Notes under the pieces: model-generated | The model's database searches: none | Told to the model about the DNA's origin: nothing | The model's input: only the letters and a program-made list of their open reading frames with translations | Shown here: positions 1 through 7,668 of the stretch, piece after piece | Layout: every line of letters begins with the position of its first letter | Position numbering within the stretch: position 1 is the stretch's first letter | Assembly (NCBI GenBank): GCA_035534895.1 | Contig: DATLRC010000006.1 | Location: forward strand, 1 to 64,000 | Reading direction: 5' to 3' | Source: DATLRC01 sp035534895 | GTDB lineage: Bacteria; Patescibacteriota; Saccharimonadia; Saccharimonadales; UBA4665 | Length of the DNA stretch: 64,000 nt | Position numbers and translations under genes: made by a program

Positions 1-62
1 TCACGGATCTTACTGACTATTTCTGCTTTGAATTCGGGGTCGTAACGAGTGCCCTTGGACAT
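1..62 (-). CDS. IS3-type transposase OrfA, N-terminus only
   Basis: Reading the minus strand from an ATG at 62 gives about 20 residues beginning MSKGTRYDPEFKAEIV before the window ends. This resembles the start of the helix-turn-helix OrfA subunit of IS3/IS911-type transposases, which typically open with a (T/R)RY-x-PEFK-like stretch. An AAAAGGAG ribosome binding site lies about 8 nt upstream. The gene runs off the left edge, so family and integrity cannot be confirmed. It starts about 200 bp from a truncated membrane-protein remnant, which suggests an insertion disrupted this locus. Confidence 0.55.
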   Translation of the reverse strand, partial: MSKGTRYDPEFKAEIVSKIR

Positions 63-269
63 ATTGCCGCTCCTTTTTAAACCAATATATTAGTCCTTTC
101 TAGAATAGACTAGTTGTTGATTATATTGGGAGCCTGACATATAGCAGATGCTGTCATACTTGGAATAACCAGTATTTTCTTCGCCATTCGTACGAGTCAC
201 GTAACCGCAACTACTGTCCTTACCCCACAGCTTAATACATATATAAATAGTAGGGCTCAGCTCCACTAT

Positions 270-737
270 GTGGTGCATCATATACTGCTTTTCACGACTC
301 GGGCTCTTGCTCAACCATTTACTAAAAATTATGACACTGTTTATGAAGGACTTGTGGGTATTGTAACTAACAGACTCATTTATCTATCCTTGCCAATTAT
401 GGGATTACTTTATTTAGTGCTTTTTTTATCTATATCCGAATTACATATAATGCCTGAGCTAGTACGATATAAGAAAAGACTATGGGGCTCAGTTTTTGTT
501 GTTCTAGTAGGGACTTATCTTTTAGTGAGCCTGGCGTTTTATATTGGCAATACTCAGGTAGGAGCCTCTGATGTATTTGGGGTTTACGGCAGATACTTCT
601 TGCCCCTTCTTCCCCTGATAATAGTTTTTCCTGTGTTGAGCAACATTAGACTAAAGCTAAAGCCAACAACTGTCGTAGGCAGTATTATTGTTGTAATTTT
701 GCTAAGTCTTACCAGCACGCTACTAAGCATCGGATAG
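270..737 (+). pseudogene. C-terminal remnant of a DUF2142-like polytopic membrane protein
   Basis: 155 codons encode four hydrophobic segments at about residues 37-54, 72-93, 108-124 and 133-153. The stretch GVYGRYFLPLLPL near residue 104 resembles the conserved GRYF-x-P motif near the C-terminus of DUF2142 proteins, which are predicted glycosyltransferase-like membrane proteins normally well over 400 residues long. The upstream part is missing, there is no clear ribosome binding site, and an IS3-type gene begins about 200 bp upstream on the other strand. I read it as the tail of a gene broken by insertion or deletion. It may not be expressed. Confidence 0.45.
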
Positions 738-806
738 CGAACGAATCAGATAATCTATCTAAACATAAGTTAAATGACCATCTATGAAGGAGGCCCTTTA
801 ATAATG

Positions 807-1019
807 TTATGAGTAGCGAATTCTCAATCTTTGAGCATCGCGCTTAATTTTATTCCTTATAACCATGTAGTATCTATCGGCTTGTTGTCTTAGTCTAGCC
901 TCTTGTTCTGGTGTTGCTTCATCGGAAGTATCATCCTCTGGCTCGCCGGAATTATATAAATACTGCATAAAGTGTACTTTTGAGTGTTTGTTTTTACTTG
1001 CTGGGTAGGCGAAAGACAT
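807..1019 (-). CDS. small hypothetical protein, charged
   Basis: A 70-residue protein that I do not recognise. The middle is acidic (about residues 25-40, rich in E and D) and the C-terminus is basic (RNKIKRDAQRLRIR), with no signal peptide or membrane segment. An AAAGAG sequence precedes the ATG. It lies downstream of the small membrane protein at 1075-1224 in the same orientation, so it may share its transcript. Being a short ORF in an accessory region, it could be spurious. Confidence 0.35.
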   Translation of the reverse strand: MSFAYPASKNKHSKVHFMQYLYNSGEPEDDTSDEATPEQEARLRQQADRYYMVIRNKIKRDAQRLRIRYS

Positions 1020-1074
1020 AAATCAACTCTTTTCGACTATTAATGTTACAGAACAATGTTTAGCTGCTCAGGCT

Positions 1075-1224
1075 CTAAAGATGAGTTTTCCGTCTGCCAA
1101 TGAAATGGTAGATAAACACAATCAAAGCCACGATAAGTAGTATATGGATCAAGCCACCACCTATATGGCCTAGCAGACCCAGTAACCATAAAACTGCCAG
1201 TATACCTGCGATAAGTAATAGCAT
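1075..1224 (-). CDS. lmo0937-family (DUF5670) small membrane protein
   Basis: A 49-residue protein beginning MLLLIAGILAVLWLLGLL. It has two hydrophobic stretches (about residues 2-19 and 27-42) around a glycine-rich GHIGGGLIH turn, and ends in a basic RRKTH tail. This is the typical layout of the lmo0937/DUF5670 family, which is about 50 residues long and of unknown function, often linked to stress responses. A strong AAGGAGG site lies just upstream of the ATG at 1224 and overlaps the 3' end of the preceding gene (1227-1454), so the two are probably translationally coupled. Confidence 0.75.
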   Translation of the reverse strand: MLLLIAGILAVLWLLGLLGHIGGGLIHILLIVALIVFIYHFIGRRKTHL

Positions 1225-1226
1225 GA

Positions 1227-1454
1227 TTAGCTAACCTCCTTATTAATATTTGATCGAGCGAAACCCATGAAGCTGTGTCGAGCTTCCCGTACTATCCTCT
1301 TCAAATGAGTTAGCTGATGCCTATACTCTTGATCTAGCTCACGGAGCCTTAAATCCCGTCTTTCTGACCGACCATCATCGAATATGTGCATGTCGATGGA
1401 TTCTTGAATAATAGTAGCATCAGTGATTGTTTCTCGTCTTTTTATTTGTGTCAT
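1227..1454 (-). CDS. small hypothetical protein, helical and charged
   Basis: A 75-residue soluble protein rich in Arg, Glu and Asp. Residues 30-62 (RSERRDLRLRELDQEYRHQL and following) should form an amphipathic or coiled-coil helix. The ATG at 1454 follows a purine-rich AAGGGGGT site. The gene ends 2 nt before the DUF5670 start codon and holds that gene's ribosome binding site, so they form a small operon. I do not recognise a family. The arrangement suggests a stress-related accessory protein, but that is inference. Confidence 0.5.
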   Translation of the reverse strand: MTQIKRRETITDATIIQESIDMHIFDDGRSERRDLRLRELDQEYRHQLTHLKRIVREARHSFMGFARSNINKEVS

Positions 1455-1626
1455 AAATACCCCCTTATAACGTAATTTTGTTTAAGCAAAGCCGCATATT
1501 TGGGAGCATTACTATCTTTATGATTTATGAATGCTTCTGTTCGTGTGTTCTTACTACCACTAGCATAGCGCAGGCATTTATTAAGGGTCTGTGCGCCTTA
1601 TCACAAGTCTGATTTGTAAACAAGTA

Positions 1627-1638
1627 TATAATAAGAAT
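1627..1638 (+). promoter_or_regulatory. -10 box placed for a leaderless start of the Crp/Fnr gene
   Basis: TATAAT occupies 1627-1632 and the ATG follows 6 nt later at 1639. Transcription from this box would begin at or next to the start codon. No Shine-Dalgarno sequence is present and no good -35 box is visible. Confidence 0.55.
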
Positions 1639-2317
1639 ATGGTCAAAAGGTCATCGGCTGGTATGCCAACTGAGAAATTCAGTAACGAAAGTATAATCGC
1701 TCACTTTAGTGATGGTTTACTTATGCACTTTACGAGTGGTGAAACAATTATCAACGGTCTTGATGAACCGGGGGGGGGTGTACCTAATCAAAGAAGGCTT
1801 TGTTAAAGCATTTTCTTTGTCAATGGCTGGTCTTGGGAATCTTCTACTGATTCATCAGTCCGGTGAATTCATACCGCTTCCTTGGGCTTTGGATGGAGCA
1901 CATACTACAGGGTTATATTACGAAGCAATGACTGACGTTACTATTCTACGAGCTTCCAAAGATAAGTTGCGCAGTGCCATGGGCAATAATACCTGGCTTT
2001 CTCAAGAGATAATGAAGCAGGCAGTTAATATTATTAGTGTTTACACCCAGAGAATACAAACCTTAGAATTTAGGTCGGCACGCGGAAGAATGATATCAGA
2101 GTTACTTTATCTTGCTGAAAGGTTTGGCGAAAAACACGGTAAAGGAGTGCTTATTAATGCACCAATAACTCATCAAGATATAGCTGACTCAATTAATATG
2201 ACTCGGGAGACAGCCAGTAGAGCCTTGGAACAACTCTTTGAAGAAGGACTTATGGGTCAAAAAGACCATCTTTTTACCGTTCTTGATTTACCTAAGTTAC
2301 AAGAAGCTCTTAGCTAG
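1639..2317 (+). pseudogene. Crp/Fnr-family transcription regulator, frameshifted at a G9 run
   Basis: The reading frame from the ATG at 1639 encodes the start of a cyclic-nucleotide-binding beta-roll (FTSGETIINGLDEPGG) and then runs into a tract of nine G at 1770-1778. After it the protein continues in another frame (GVYLIKEGFVKAF...). Eight G would restore one frame of about 225 residues, the usual Crp/Fnr length. The C-terminus has a clear Crp-type winged helix-turn-helix (ITHQDIADSINMTRETASRA, about 40-60 residues from the end). No 4Fe-4S cysteine set is seen. The shift may be phase variation by slippage, a true lesion or a sequencing error. Downstream genes could be its targets, but no operator was identified. 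Confidence 0.7.
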
Positions 2318-2630
2318 CATAAAAATAAAGATGAGGACACTTCGAGCTTGGCAAAAAATGTCTCACAAAAGGGTTAAGGATCTAAAGCTTATCTTATTAA
2401 AGTAGGCCACTTTTTATTATGAAGGATTATCAAAATTTCTTGTTATAGCCCCAGTAAATCCAACGATTCATATACTTTTCTTCTTTATCACGGAATTTAG
2501 GCATTGTCTTACTAACACGGTTCACCTCTCTTATTTCAAGTGCTGGATGGCCATCATGTTCAGCCTTAGAACTTTTCTGGTGAATCAAAACCACACTAAT
2601 ATGCCCACATAATGTCATCAATGTCGCTGT
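2318..2630. other. intergenic region holding a degenerate copy of the tRNA-Gln trailer
   Basis: About 310 bp between the Crp/Fnr gene and the MFS gene without a convincing gene. A 63-codon minus-strand ORF with a TTG start (2430-2621) crosses it, but it includes a diverged copy of sequence found beside tRNA-Gln (see the repeat at 2513-2550), so I do not believe it is coding. No clear terminator is visible for the Crp/Fnr gene. Confidence 0.5.
2513..2550. repeat. direct repeat, distal copy of the tRNA-Gln 3' flank
   Basis: 38 bp starting taacacggttcacctct match 4602-4639 at 33 of 38 positions. Weaker similarity extends about 12 bp further left, into the half-stem of the tRNA-Gln terminator. 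It lies 80 bp beyond the 3' end of the MFS gene. Confidence 0.6.
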
Positions 2631-3875
2631 CTAAGTGGCCTCCTCTGATTTACCAAAGTTTTTGAACTTTTTACTTGTCATATAACCAAACATCCCCGCC
2701 ACCAGGCATGCAAAGCCGCCGATGAAGATTGGAATCCTGGCACCTAGCGTATCAGCTATCCAGCCGAGAAATGGGCCGACTATTGGTGTAAGGCCAATAA
2801 ACAGAACCGCCTGGAGCGCCAGAACCCGACCAATCATTGAAGGCTCAGATTCAACCTGCATAATTGTAGTCGTTGCGGTCATATATAAAATAGTAGCCAG
2901 GCCGAGTAAGAAAACAATCGGGATAGCTAGGGTCAAGCTCGGACAAAAAGTTAAAACTATCATAGTTACGCCAACTGACACGGCCCCAATAATTACGTGG
3001 CGCATCTTAACTAATCCTCGATTAGCGATAAACAGTGCACTCACTAGTGAGCCAAAACCAAAAAATGAATAAAGTAGCGTGAAGTCGGCATTACTACCAT
3101 GCAGTGACTTTGTCACAAAAAGCGGCAAAGTTATCGTAAAGTTATAAGCCAGACCGCCAACAAGGGCCAGCATAATAAACGTTATCCAGAGTACTGGCAT
3201 ACTTAAAATGTATTTAAAGCCTTTTCTGATTTCACCTTTGGTTCGGAGTTTCAACGGTGCTAAATGTAGCTCTGATGGTCGCATCATCCATAGACACACG
3301 AGGACTGCCAAGTAGCTTAAAGCATCAACCGAAAATGCCCAGCCATAGCCAAACACAACGATTAAAACACCCGCTAGCGGGGGCCCGATAATTCTAGCGA
3401 CATTAACGATCGTAGAATAAAGTATTACGGCATTTGGAATATCTGTTTTGGGAACCATTTCACTAACAAATGAACGACGCAAGGGATTATCAAAAGCCAG
3501 TAATATACCCCCAAATGTTGCTATAACGTAGAATGCCGAAATTGGTGGGTTATGCGTGAAAGCTAGTACAGCTAAAGCAATTGACTCTAACATTTCGAGT
3601 CCTTGAGTCAAAAATAAAAGTTTCCTTTTACTATACCTATCTGCAATAACGCCAGCATAAATTGATAGTAGGAGTATTGGACCATACTGGCAGGCAGCCA
3701 GCAGGCCAATCGCAAAACCACTGTGAGTCAGATGTAGTATTAATAGAATAAGGGCAACGTTAGTTAACCAGTTGCCAGTATTTGATATCGATTGGCCAAT
3801 AAAGAACAGTCGGAAATTCCGTGTTCGCAGTGCATGAAAGGTCTGTCTGAGAGTTGATCTTAAACGATTTAACAA
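2631..3875 (-). CDS. MFS transporter, MFS_3 / enterobactin-exporter-like
   Basis: A 414-residue integral membrane protein with about 12 hydrophobic segments. The N-terminus (FRLFFIGQSISNTGNWL, from about residue 21) and the loop GVIADRYSKRKLL between helices 2 and 3 are typical of the MFS_3 group, which contains proton-driven exporters of siderophores, macrolides and other small molecules. The start is a TTG at 3875. It lies 9 nt downstream of the hydrolase gene and is probably co-transcribed with it. The substrate cannot be told from sequence. The pair is bounded by a direct repeat next to tRNA-Gln, which hints at acquisition. Confidence 0.8.
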   Translation of the reverse strand: MLNRLRSTLRQTFHALRTRNFRLFFIGQSISNTGNWLTNVALILLILHLTHSGFAIGLLAACQYGPILLLSIYAGVIADRYSKRKLLFLTQGLEMLESIALAVLAFTHNPPISAFYVIATFGGILLAFDNPLRRSFVSEMVPKTDIPNAVILYSTIVNVARIIGPPLAGVLIVVFGYGWAFSVDALSYLAVLVCLWMMRPSELHLAPLKLRTKGEIRKGFKYILSMPVLWITFIMLALVGGLAYNFTITLPLFVTKSLHGSNADFTLLYSFFGFGSLVSALFIANRGLVKMRHVIIGAVSVGVTMIVLTFCPSLTLAIPIVFLLGLATILYMTATTTIMQVESEPSMIGRVLALQAVLFIGLTPIVGPFLGWIADTLGARIPIFIGGFACLVAGMFGYMTSKKFKNFGKSEEAT

Positions 3876-3884
3876 TTTAACTCA

Positions 3885-4445
3885 CTAACTTTTGTTTAGT
3901 AGCTCGATGATTTCCTGAGTTGTACCAGTTTCACCAAGTTTAGGGAAAATTATATTTACACTGTTGTCGTGTGCTGCAGAACTTAGATCGGTCATTGCGT
4001 CAGTTGCTAGAGTCACATTATAACCATGTTCATGAGCAGCTCGCGCAGTGGATTCAACACCGGCACTTGTAGCCACGCCAGATATCACTACCTGTGTCAC
4101 ACCTAGTTCTTTTAGGCGATCGTCCAGTGAAGTATTATGAAACGCCCCCCAAGTCTTTTTAGTTACTTTAATGTCGTCAGTTTCTTCGTTGAGTTCTGGA
4201 ATAAGTTCAGCCCAATCACCGGGTCGCTTGGCGGATGAACTCAGAGTACGTTCTGTTCTACCTGATGCTCTGCCAGTAACGTTAACTAGGATAACTGGGC
4301 GTTTGTGCGCCCTAAACGCGTTAGTAAGGCTTGAGTTATTACTAATAATATCGTCCATTGGATGTGCAGTCGGAAGGCTGGTAATTCCTTTTTGCATATC
4401 AATGACTACCAGTGCAGTTTTAGGATCAATTGTACTCAAGGCCAT
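3885..4445 (-). CDS. isochorismatase-fold cysteine-hydrolase family protein lacking the catalytic Cys
   Basis: 186 residues from the ATG at 4445, chosen over an upstream ATG at 4469 because AGAGGA lies just before it. ALVVIDMQKG (about residues 11-20) supplies the conserved Asp, and VTKKTWGAF (about 94-102) the Lys of the family. The nucleophile position reads GVATSAGVESTARAA, so Gly (about residue 129) stands where nicotinamidase-like members have Cys. True isochorismatases also lack this Cys and hydrolyse a vinyl ether, so the enzyme may be isochorismatase-like, may act on another substrate or may be inactive. It heads a two-gene unit with the MFS exporter. Confidence 0.75.
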   Translation of the reverse strand: MALSTIDPKTALVVIDMQKGITSLPTAHPMDDIISNNSSLTNAFRAHKRPVILVNVTGRASGRTERTLSSSAKRPGDWAELIPELNEETDDIKVTKKTWGAFHNTSLDDRLKELGVTQVVISGVATSAGVESTARAAHEHGYNVTLATDAMTDLSSAAHDNSVNIIFPKLGETGTTQEIIELLNKS

Positions 4446-4581
4446 AATTATTCCTCTAGTGTAAAACAAAACTATAGCTGACTAATAGCATATATTATAT
4501 CAGGAAAGTCTTTTACTAATACTCCAATAGACGTCCCCCAGGACGATTAATCAAATAACAGAGGGGGGAGGCTTGCTTTAC

Positions 4582-4609
4582 AAAAAAATACCGTGTCATA
4601 GTAACACGG
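4582..4609 (-). terminator. Rho-independent terminator of tRNA-Gln
   Basis: On the minus strand CCGTGT-TACTATG-ACACGG forms a 6-bp hairpin followed by TATTTTTTT. It begins about 24 nt after the tRNA 3' end. Confidence 0.75.
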
Positions 4610-4639
4610 TTCACCTCTGTTAATACAGGTGCTGGCTGG
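4602..4639. repeat. direct repeat, proximal copy overlapping the tRNA-Gln 3' end
   Basis: Second copy of the 38-bp repeat at 2513-2550, in the same orientation. It spans one arm of the tRNA-Gln terminator, the trailer and the encoded CCA end. The interval between copies holds only the MFS and hydrolase genes. Confidence 0.6.
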
Positions 4640-4707
4640 GGAGGAGGGATTTGAACCCCCGAATGCCAGGACCAAAACCTGGTGCCTTACCACTTGGCCA
4701 CTCCCCA
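4633..4707 (-). tRNA. tRNA-Gln (UUG)
   Basis: A 75-nt cloverleaf with acceptor TGGGGAG/CTCCCCA, discriminator G and encoded CCA. The anticodon stem CCAGG/CCTGG encloses the loop TTTTGGT, giving anticodon UUG. The T arm is GGGGGTTCAAATCCCTC. It is followed by a strong terminator. Its 3' flank is partly duplicated at 2513-2550. Confidence 0.95.
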
Positions 4708-4745
4708 ATAACCTCAACGATTATACTAAAGATTTATGCTCTTAA

Positions 4746-5498
4746 CTAGTAATCGGGAGCGGCTGGTAGACCGAAGAACTCTTCTAGGGTTAGGATGCCT
4801 TGATTATGCATAGCGCTAGCTAAGTAAGTGCCAACGTAACGAACATGCCACGGTTCATATTCATAGCCAGTAATGAGTTGTTTCGCAACAGGATAACGGA
4901 TTATGAAACCGTATTTATAGGCGTTGGAGGCAAGCCACTTACCCTCCGGTAAATTAGCAAAGCATTGCTCTACCTCACATTGTCGACTCGTAGGCTCCAA
5001 GTCGGCAGCCCAACCGCTCTGGTGTTCACTGTAGCCTGGTCTGGCACTTTCCTGGTCTGCTGTTTTTTGCCCAAAATCTTTTACCTCAGCACCATAAACC
5101 GTTACCTGTTCGCTGTAAGAACGGTAACCACTGGCCAGCATTAGATTGATATTTTGAGTTTTTGCAACAGCTGTCATATTCTGTAGGGCTATTGCCATTG
5201 CAGCCCGGACGTGCATTTCTGGGTCAAGACTACTCAAGCGCAGTGGTATATTAGGTGCGGTTAAGTCAGGCGGAGCATAATTGATTGGATTCAGTGGCCT
5301 TTTTTTATTAACTATTACCCACAAGCTAGTCGGGTCACTTAGAGAATAGAGTGTTTTGTCAAAAGTTTGGGCGTGAGTAGTTACTTGCTGTGACTTGGGT
5401 TTACCTTGTGAGCCAAGTGGGGGGCTTGATCTACCAATAACATAGACACCGACAAGGGCTATCAATACCAGCAGAATAACCGAAAGATGCTTTTTCAT
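4746..5498 (-). CDS. D-alanyl-D-alanine carboxypeptidase, VanY-type (peptidase M15B)
   Basis: 250 residues: an N-terminal signal anchor (about residues 4-22), a spacer, then an M15B domain. SGYRSYSEQ (about 123-131) and the zinc-site motif SEHQSGWAADL (His159, Asp166) are clear, and EYEPWH gives the general base Glu215 and the zinc ligand His218. Family members trim the terminal D-Ala of peptidoglycan stem peptides outside the membrane, which can limit cross-linking. No van regulatory genes are nearby, so a housekeeping wall role is likelier than glycopeptide resistance. The gene stands alone between tRNA-Gln and a divergent hydrolase gene. Confidence 0.9.
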   Translation of the reverse strand: MKKHLSVILLVLIALVGVYVIGRSSPPLGSQGKPKSQQVTTHAQTFDKTLYSLSDPTSLWVIVNKKRPLNPINYAPPDLTAPNIPLRLSSLDPEMHVRAAMAIALQNMTAVAKTQNINLMLASGYRSYSEQVTVYGAEVKDFGQKTADQESARPGYSEHQSGWAADLEPTSRQCEVEQCFANLPEGKWLASNAYKYGFIIRYPVAKQLITGYEYEPWHVRYVGTYLASAMHNQGILTLEEFFGLPAAPDY

Positions 5499-5574
5499 AC
5501 TTATATTATTTTAACAATTTGAGGCGAAACTTGTCCAAACTATTATCTTTTTGTTAAAGTTTGTTGGAGTAATC

Positions 5575-6510
5575 ATGAATCTAAAAAATAACCAAACAGC
5601 AGCCGATTACATAGTGCCTCTTAATATTAACGGTATGGAGGGACGTTTGCTGCATATACCAGCGCCCAAAGGCCGTAAGCGTGAGATTTTGTTTGTCTAT
5701 GGACATCATTCCAGCTTGGAGCGGTGGTGGGGTATGACTCAATTACTCAATAAGTATGCGGCTGTCACTATGCCGGACTTACCTGGTTTCGGTGGCATGG
5801 AAAGTTTTTATAAGATTGGCAAACGAGCAACGCTCGACAATCTTGCCGACTACCTGGCCACTTTTATCAAGTGGCGCTATAAACGAGGTAGGGTTACGAT
5901 CGCCGGTATGAGTTTTGGCTTCGCTATTGTTACAAGGATGCTCCAACGCTATCCTGAACTTACCAAGAACGTCGATATGTTAGTCAGTATCTCGGGTTTC
6001 GCGCATGCTGATGACTTCACATTTAGTCCGTTACGTAGGGCTTTCTATAAGACAACAGCTGCCGTCTTCGCTAACCGTTTGCCAGCTATTTTTTTTCGGT
6101 ACGTCTGTTTACACCCTTTTATCTTAAGGTTTGCTTATCGCAGGACTCATAATGCTAAGGATAAATTCCAAGGTGTGGTTGGAGAGGAGTTGAAGCAGAT
6201 TACAGATTTTGAAATTAAGTTGTGGCACAATAACGACGTACGTACCTATATGCGAACAACCCTTGAATTTTTGTCACTTGATAATTGCCAGAAATCGGTT
6301 GACCTGCCGGTCTATCACGTTGGCGTCAAAGCCGATCGTTATTTTAATGCACAAATTGTCGAGCAGCACATGCGTATTATCTTTAACGATTTTCACCTGT
6401 TGGCTTTGATCAACGAAGGTAATCATGCTCCAAGTATCTTGGCGGATGAAAAAGCAGCTGCCCCTTATGTGCCCCTTAAGTTAAGACGGCTGATAGCTAA
6501 AAACCCCTAA
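5575..6510 (+). CDS. alpha/beta-hydrolase
   Basis: 311 residues from the ATG at 5575, preferred over 5551 because GGAG lies 5 nt upstream. The nucleophile elbow is AGMSFG (G-x-S-x-G), preceded by a GHHSS oxyanion-hole-like turn. A late Asp (VKADRYF) and a late His (NEGNHAP) complete a plausible Ser-Asp-His triad. No signal peptide is seen, so it is probably cytosolic. The substrate is unknown. It is followed 19 nt later by two PimA-like glycosyltransferase genes, so a lipid or glycolipid role is possible, but the next gene appears to have its own promoter. Confidence 0.8.
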   Translation: MNLKNNQTAADYIVPLNINGMEGRLLHIPAPKGRKREILFVYGHHSSLERWWGMTQLLNKYAAVTMPDLPGFGGMESFYKIGKRATLDNLADYLATFIKWRYKRGRVTIAGMSFGFAIVTRMLQRYPELTKNVDMLVSISGFAHADDFTFSPLRRAFYKTTAAVFANRLPAIFFRYVCLHPFILRFAYRRTHNAKDKFQGVVGEELKQITDFEIKLWHNNDVRTYMRTTLEFLSLDNCQKSVDLPVYHVGVKADRYFNAQIVEQHMRIIFNDFHLLALINEGNHAPSILADEKAAAPYVPLKLRRLIAKNP

Positions 6511-6515
6511 GATGT

Positions 6516-6529
6516 TATACTAGAGTTCA
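6516..6529 (+). promoter_or_regulatory. -10 box for a near-leaderless glycosyltransferase transcript
   Basis: TATACT (6516-6521) is followed by 8 nt and the ATG at 6530. The intergenic spacer has no Shine-Dalgarno sequence. A good -35 box is not evident. Confidence 0.5.
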
Positions 6530-7657
6530 ATGAAGATAGGTCTCGTTTGCCCGTACAATATTGCCCGAGGCGGTGGTGTCCAGGAGCTTATTTCGGATTT
6601 ACAGGCTCAATTAAAGGACCGGGGCCATGTGGTCAAGATTATTACACCTGAGCCCAGAGACGGTAGCGCAATTCCAAGTCAGGAAGTTATTTATTTGGGT
6701 GGAGCAACTGATTTTAAATCACCAACCCACACTAGCTTGCAGGTATCGGCTAGTGTTGACTCTGAAGTTATTTCAACGATGCTCAAAAGTGAAGCTTTTG
6801 ATGTGCTCCATTTTCATGAACCATGGGTACCGGTTTTGAGTCGTCAAATTTTGTCTAAATCAACAAGTGTTAATATAGCTACTTTTCATGCTAAGGTACC
6901 GGAAACATTAATGAGTCGTACCTTGGCCCGTGTGGTAACCCCATACCTCAAGTCTGTGCTTAAGTACATCGACCAGTTCACTGCTGTTTCGGAAAGTGCT
7001 GCAGAATATGTGGGCAGTTTGTGCAGTGAACCAATTACTATCATTCCTAACGGCGTTGATCTTAGCCGTTATAGGGTTAGTGGTAGTCCTCACCTGAAGC
7101 GTTCGACGAAGACAATTCTTTATATCGGTCGGCTGGAAAGACGAAAAGGTCTGAAATACCTGTTGAGCGCATACCAGCTGTTAACTCAGAGTGCCGATAA
7201 CCTATCGCTCATTATAGCTGGTGCTGGCCCGGACCGCGAAAAGCTAGAAATTCTGTGTGAAGATCTCAAGTTACCCAATGTTAACTTTTTGGGCTATATA
7301 AGTGAAGAAGAAAAACTGCAACTTTTAGCCGAATCGGATGTATTTTGTTCGCCGGCAGTTTATGGGGAAAGCTTCGGCATTGTCTTACTAGAGGCCATGG
7401 CCTGCGGTTTGGTAACAGTTGCTGGCAATAACTCTGGGTATACCGACGTCCTCCAAGAGACCGGAGCTTTATCTATTGTTAACCCTCATGACACTGCTGA
7501 GTTTGCTAGACGTCTCAGTCTATTGCTCAATGATGCGCAGCTTAGGCGACTCTGGAAAGATTGGGCTGGTGGTTATGTAAAGCGTTTTGACATGCCACTG
7601 GTCGCTGAACAATACGTTGCTCTTTACCAAGAAGCATTAAAAAAACATCATTCCTGA
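6530..7657 (+). CDS. GT4 glycosyltransferase, PimA-like
   Basis: 375 residues with GT-B architecture. The N-terminal domain begins MKIGLVCPYNIARGGGVQEL, the GGVQ loop being typical of phosphatidylinositol mannosyltransferase PimA and relatives, followed by VLHFHEPWVP and FHAKVP. The C-terminal domain has the linker ILYIGRLERRKGLKYLL and the retaining-GT motif ESFGIVLLEAMACG (E-x7-E). Family members move a hexose, often GDP-mannose, to a lipid on the inner membrane face. A donor and acceptor cannot be fixed here. A second GT4 gene follows after 11 nt, so the two may act in sequence. Confidence 0.85.
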   Translation: MKIGLVCPYNIARGGGVQELISDLQAQLKDRGHVVKIITPEPRDGSAIPSQEVIYLGGATDFKSPTHTSLQVSASVDSEVISTMLKSEAFDVLHFHEPWVPVLSRQILSKSTSVNIATFHAKVPETLMSRTLARVVTPYLKSVLKYIDQFTAVSESAAEYVGSLCSEPITIIPNGVDLSRYRVSGSPHLKRSTKTILYIGRLERRKGLKYLLSAYQLLTQSADNLSLIIAGAGPDREKLEILCEDLKLPNVNFLGYISEEEKLQLLAESDVFCSPAVYGESFGIVLLEAMACGLVTVAGNNSGYTDVLQETGALSIVNPHDTAEFARRLSLLLNDAQLRRLWKDWAGGYVKRFDMPLVAEQYVALYQEALKKHHS

Positions 7658-7668
7658 GTAGGAGTAGG

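Noticed and set aside
90..314. 74-codon minus-strand ORF
   Set aside because: No ribosome binding site, low-complexity mixed composition and overlap with the edge of the truncated membrane gene; no recognisable features.
2430..2621. 63-codon minus-strand ORF with a TTG start
   Set aside because: It spans the degenerate copy of the tRNA-Gln trailer repeat, so the reading frame is probably accidental.
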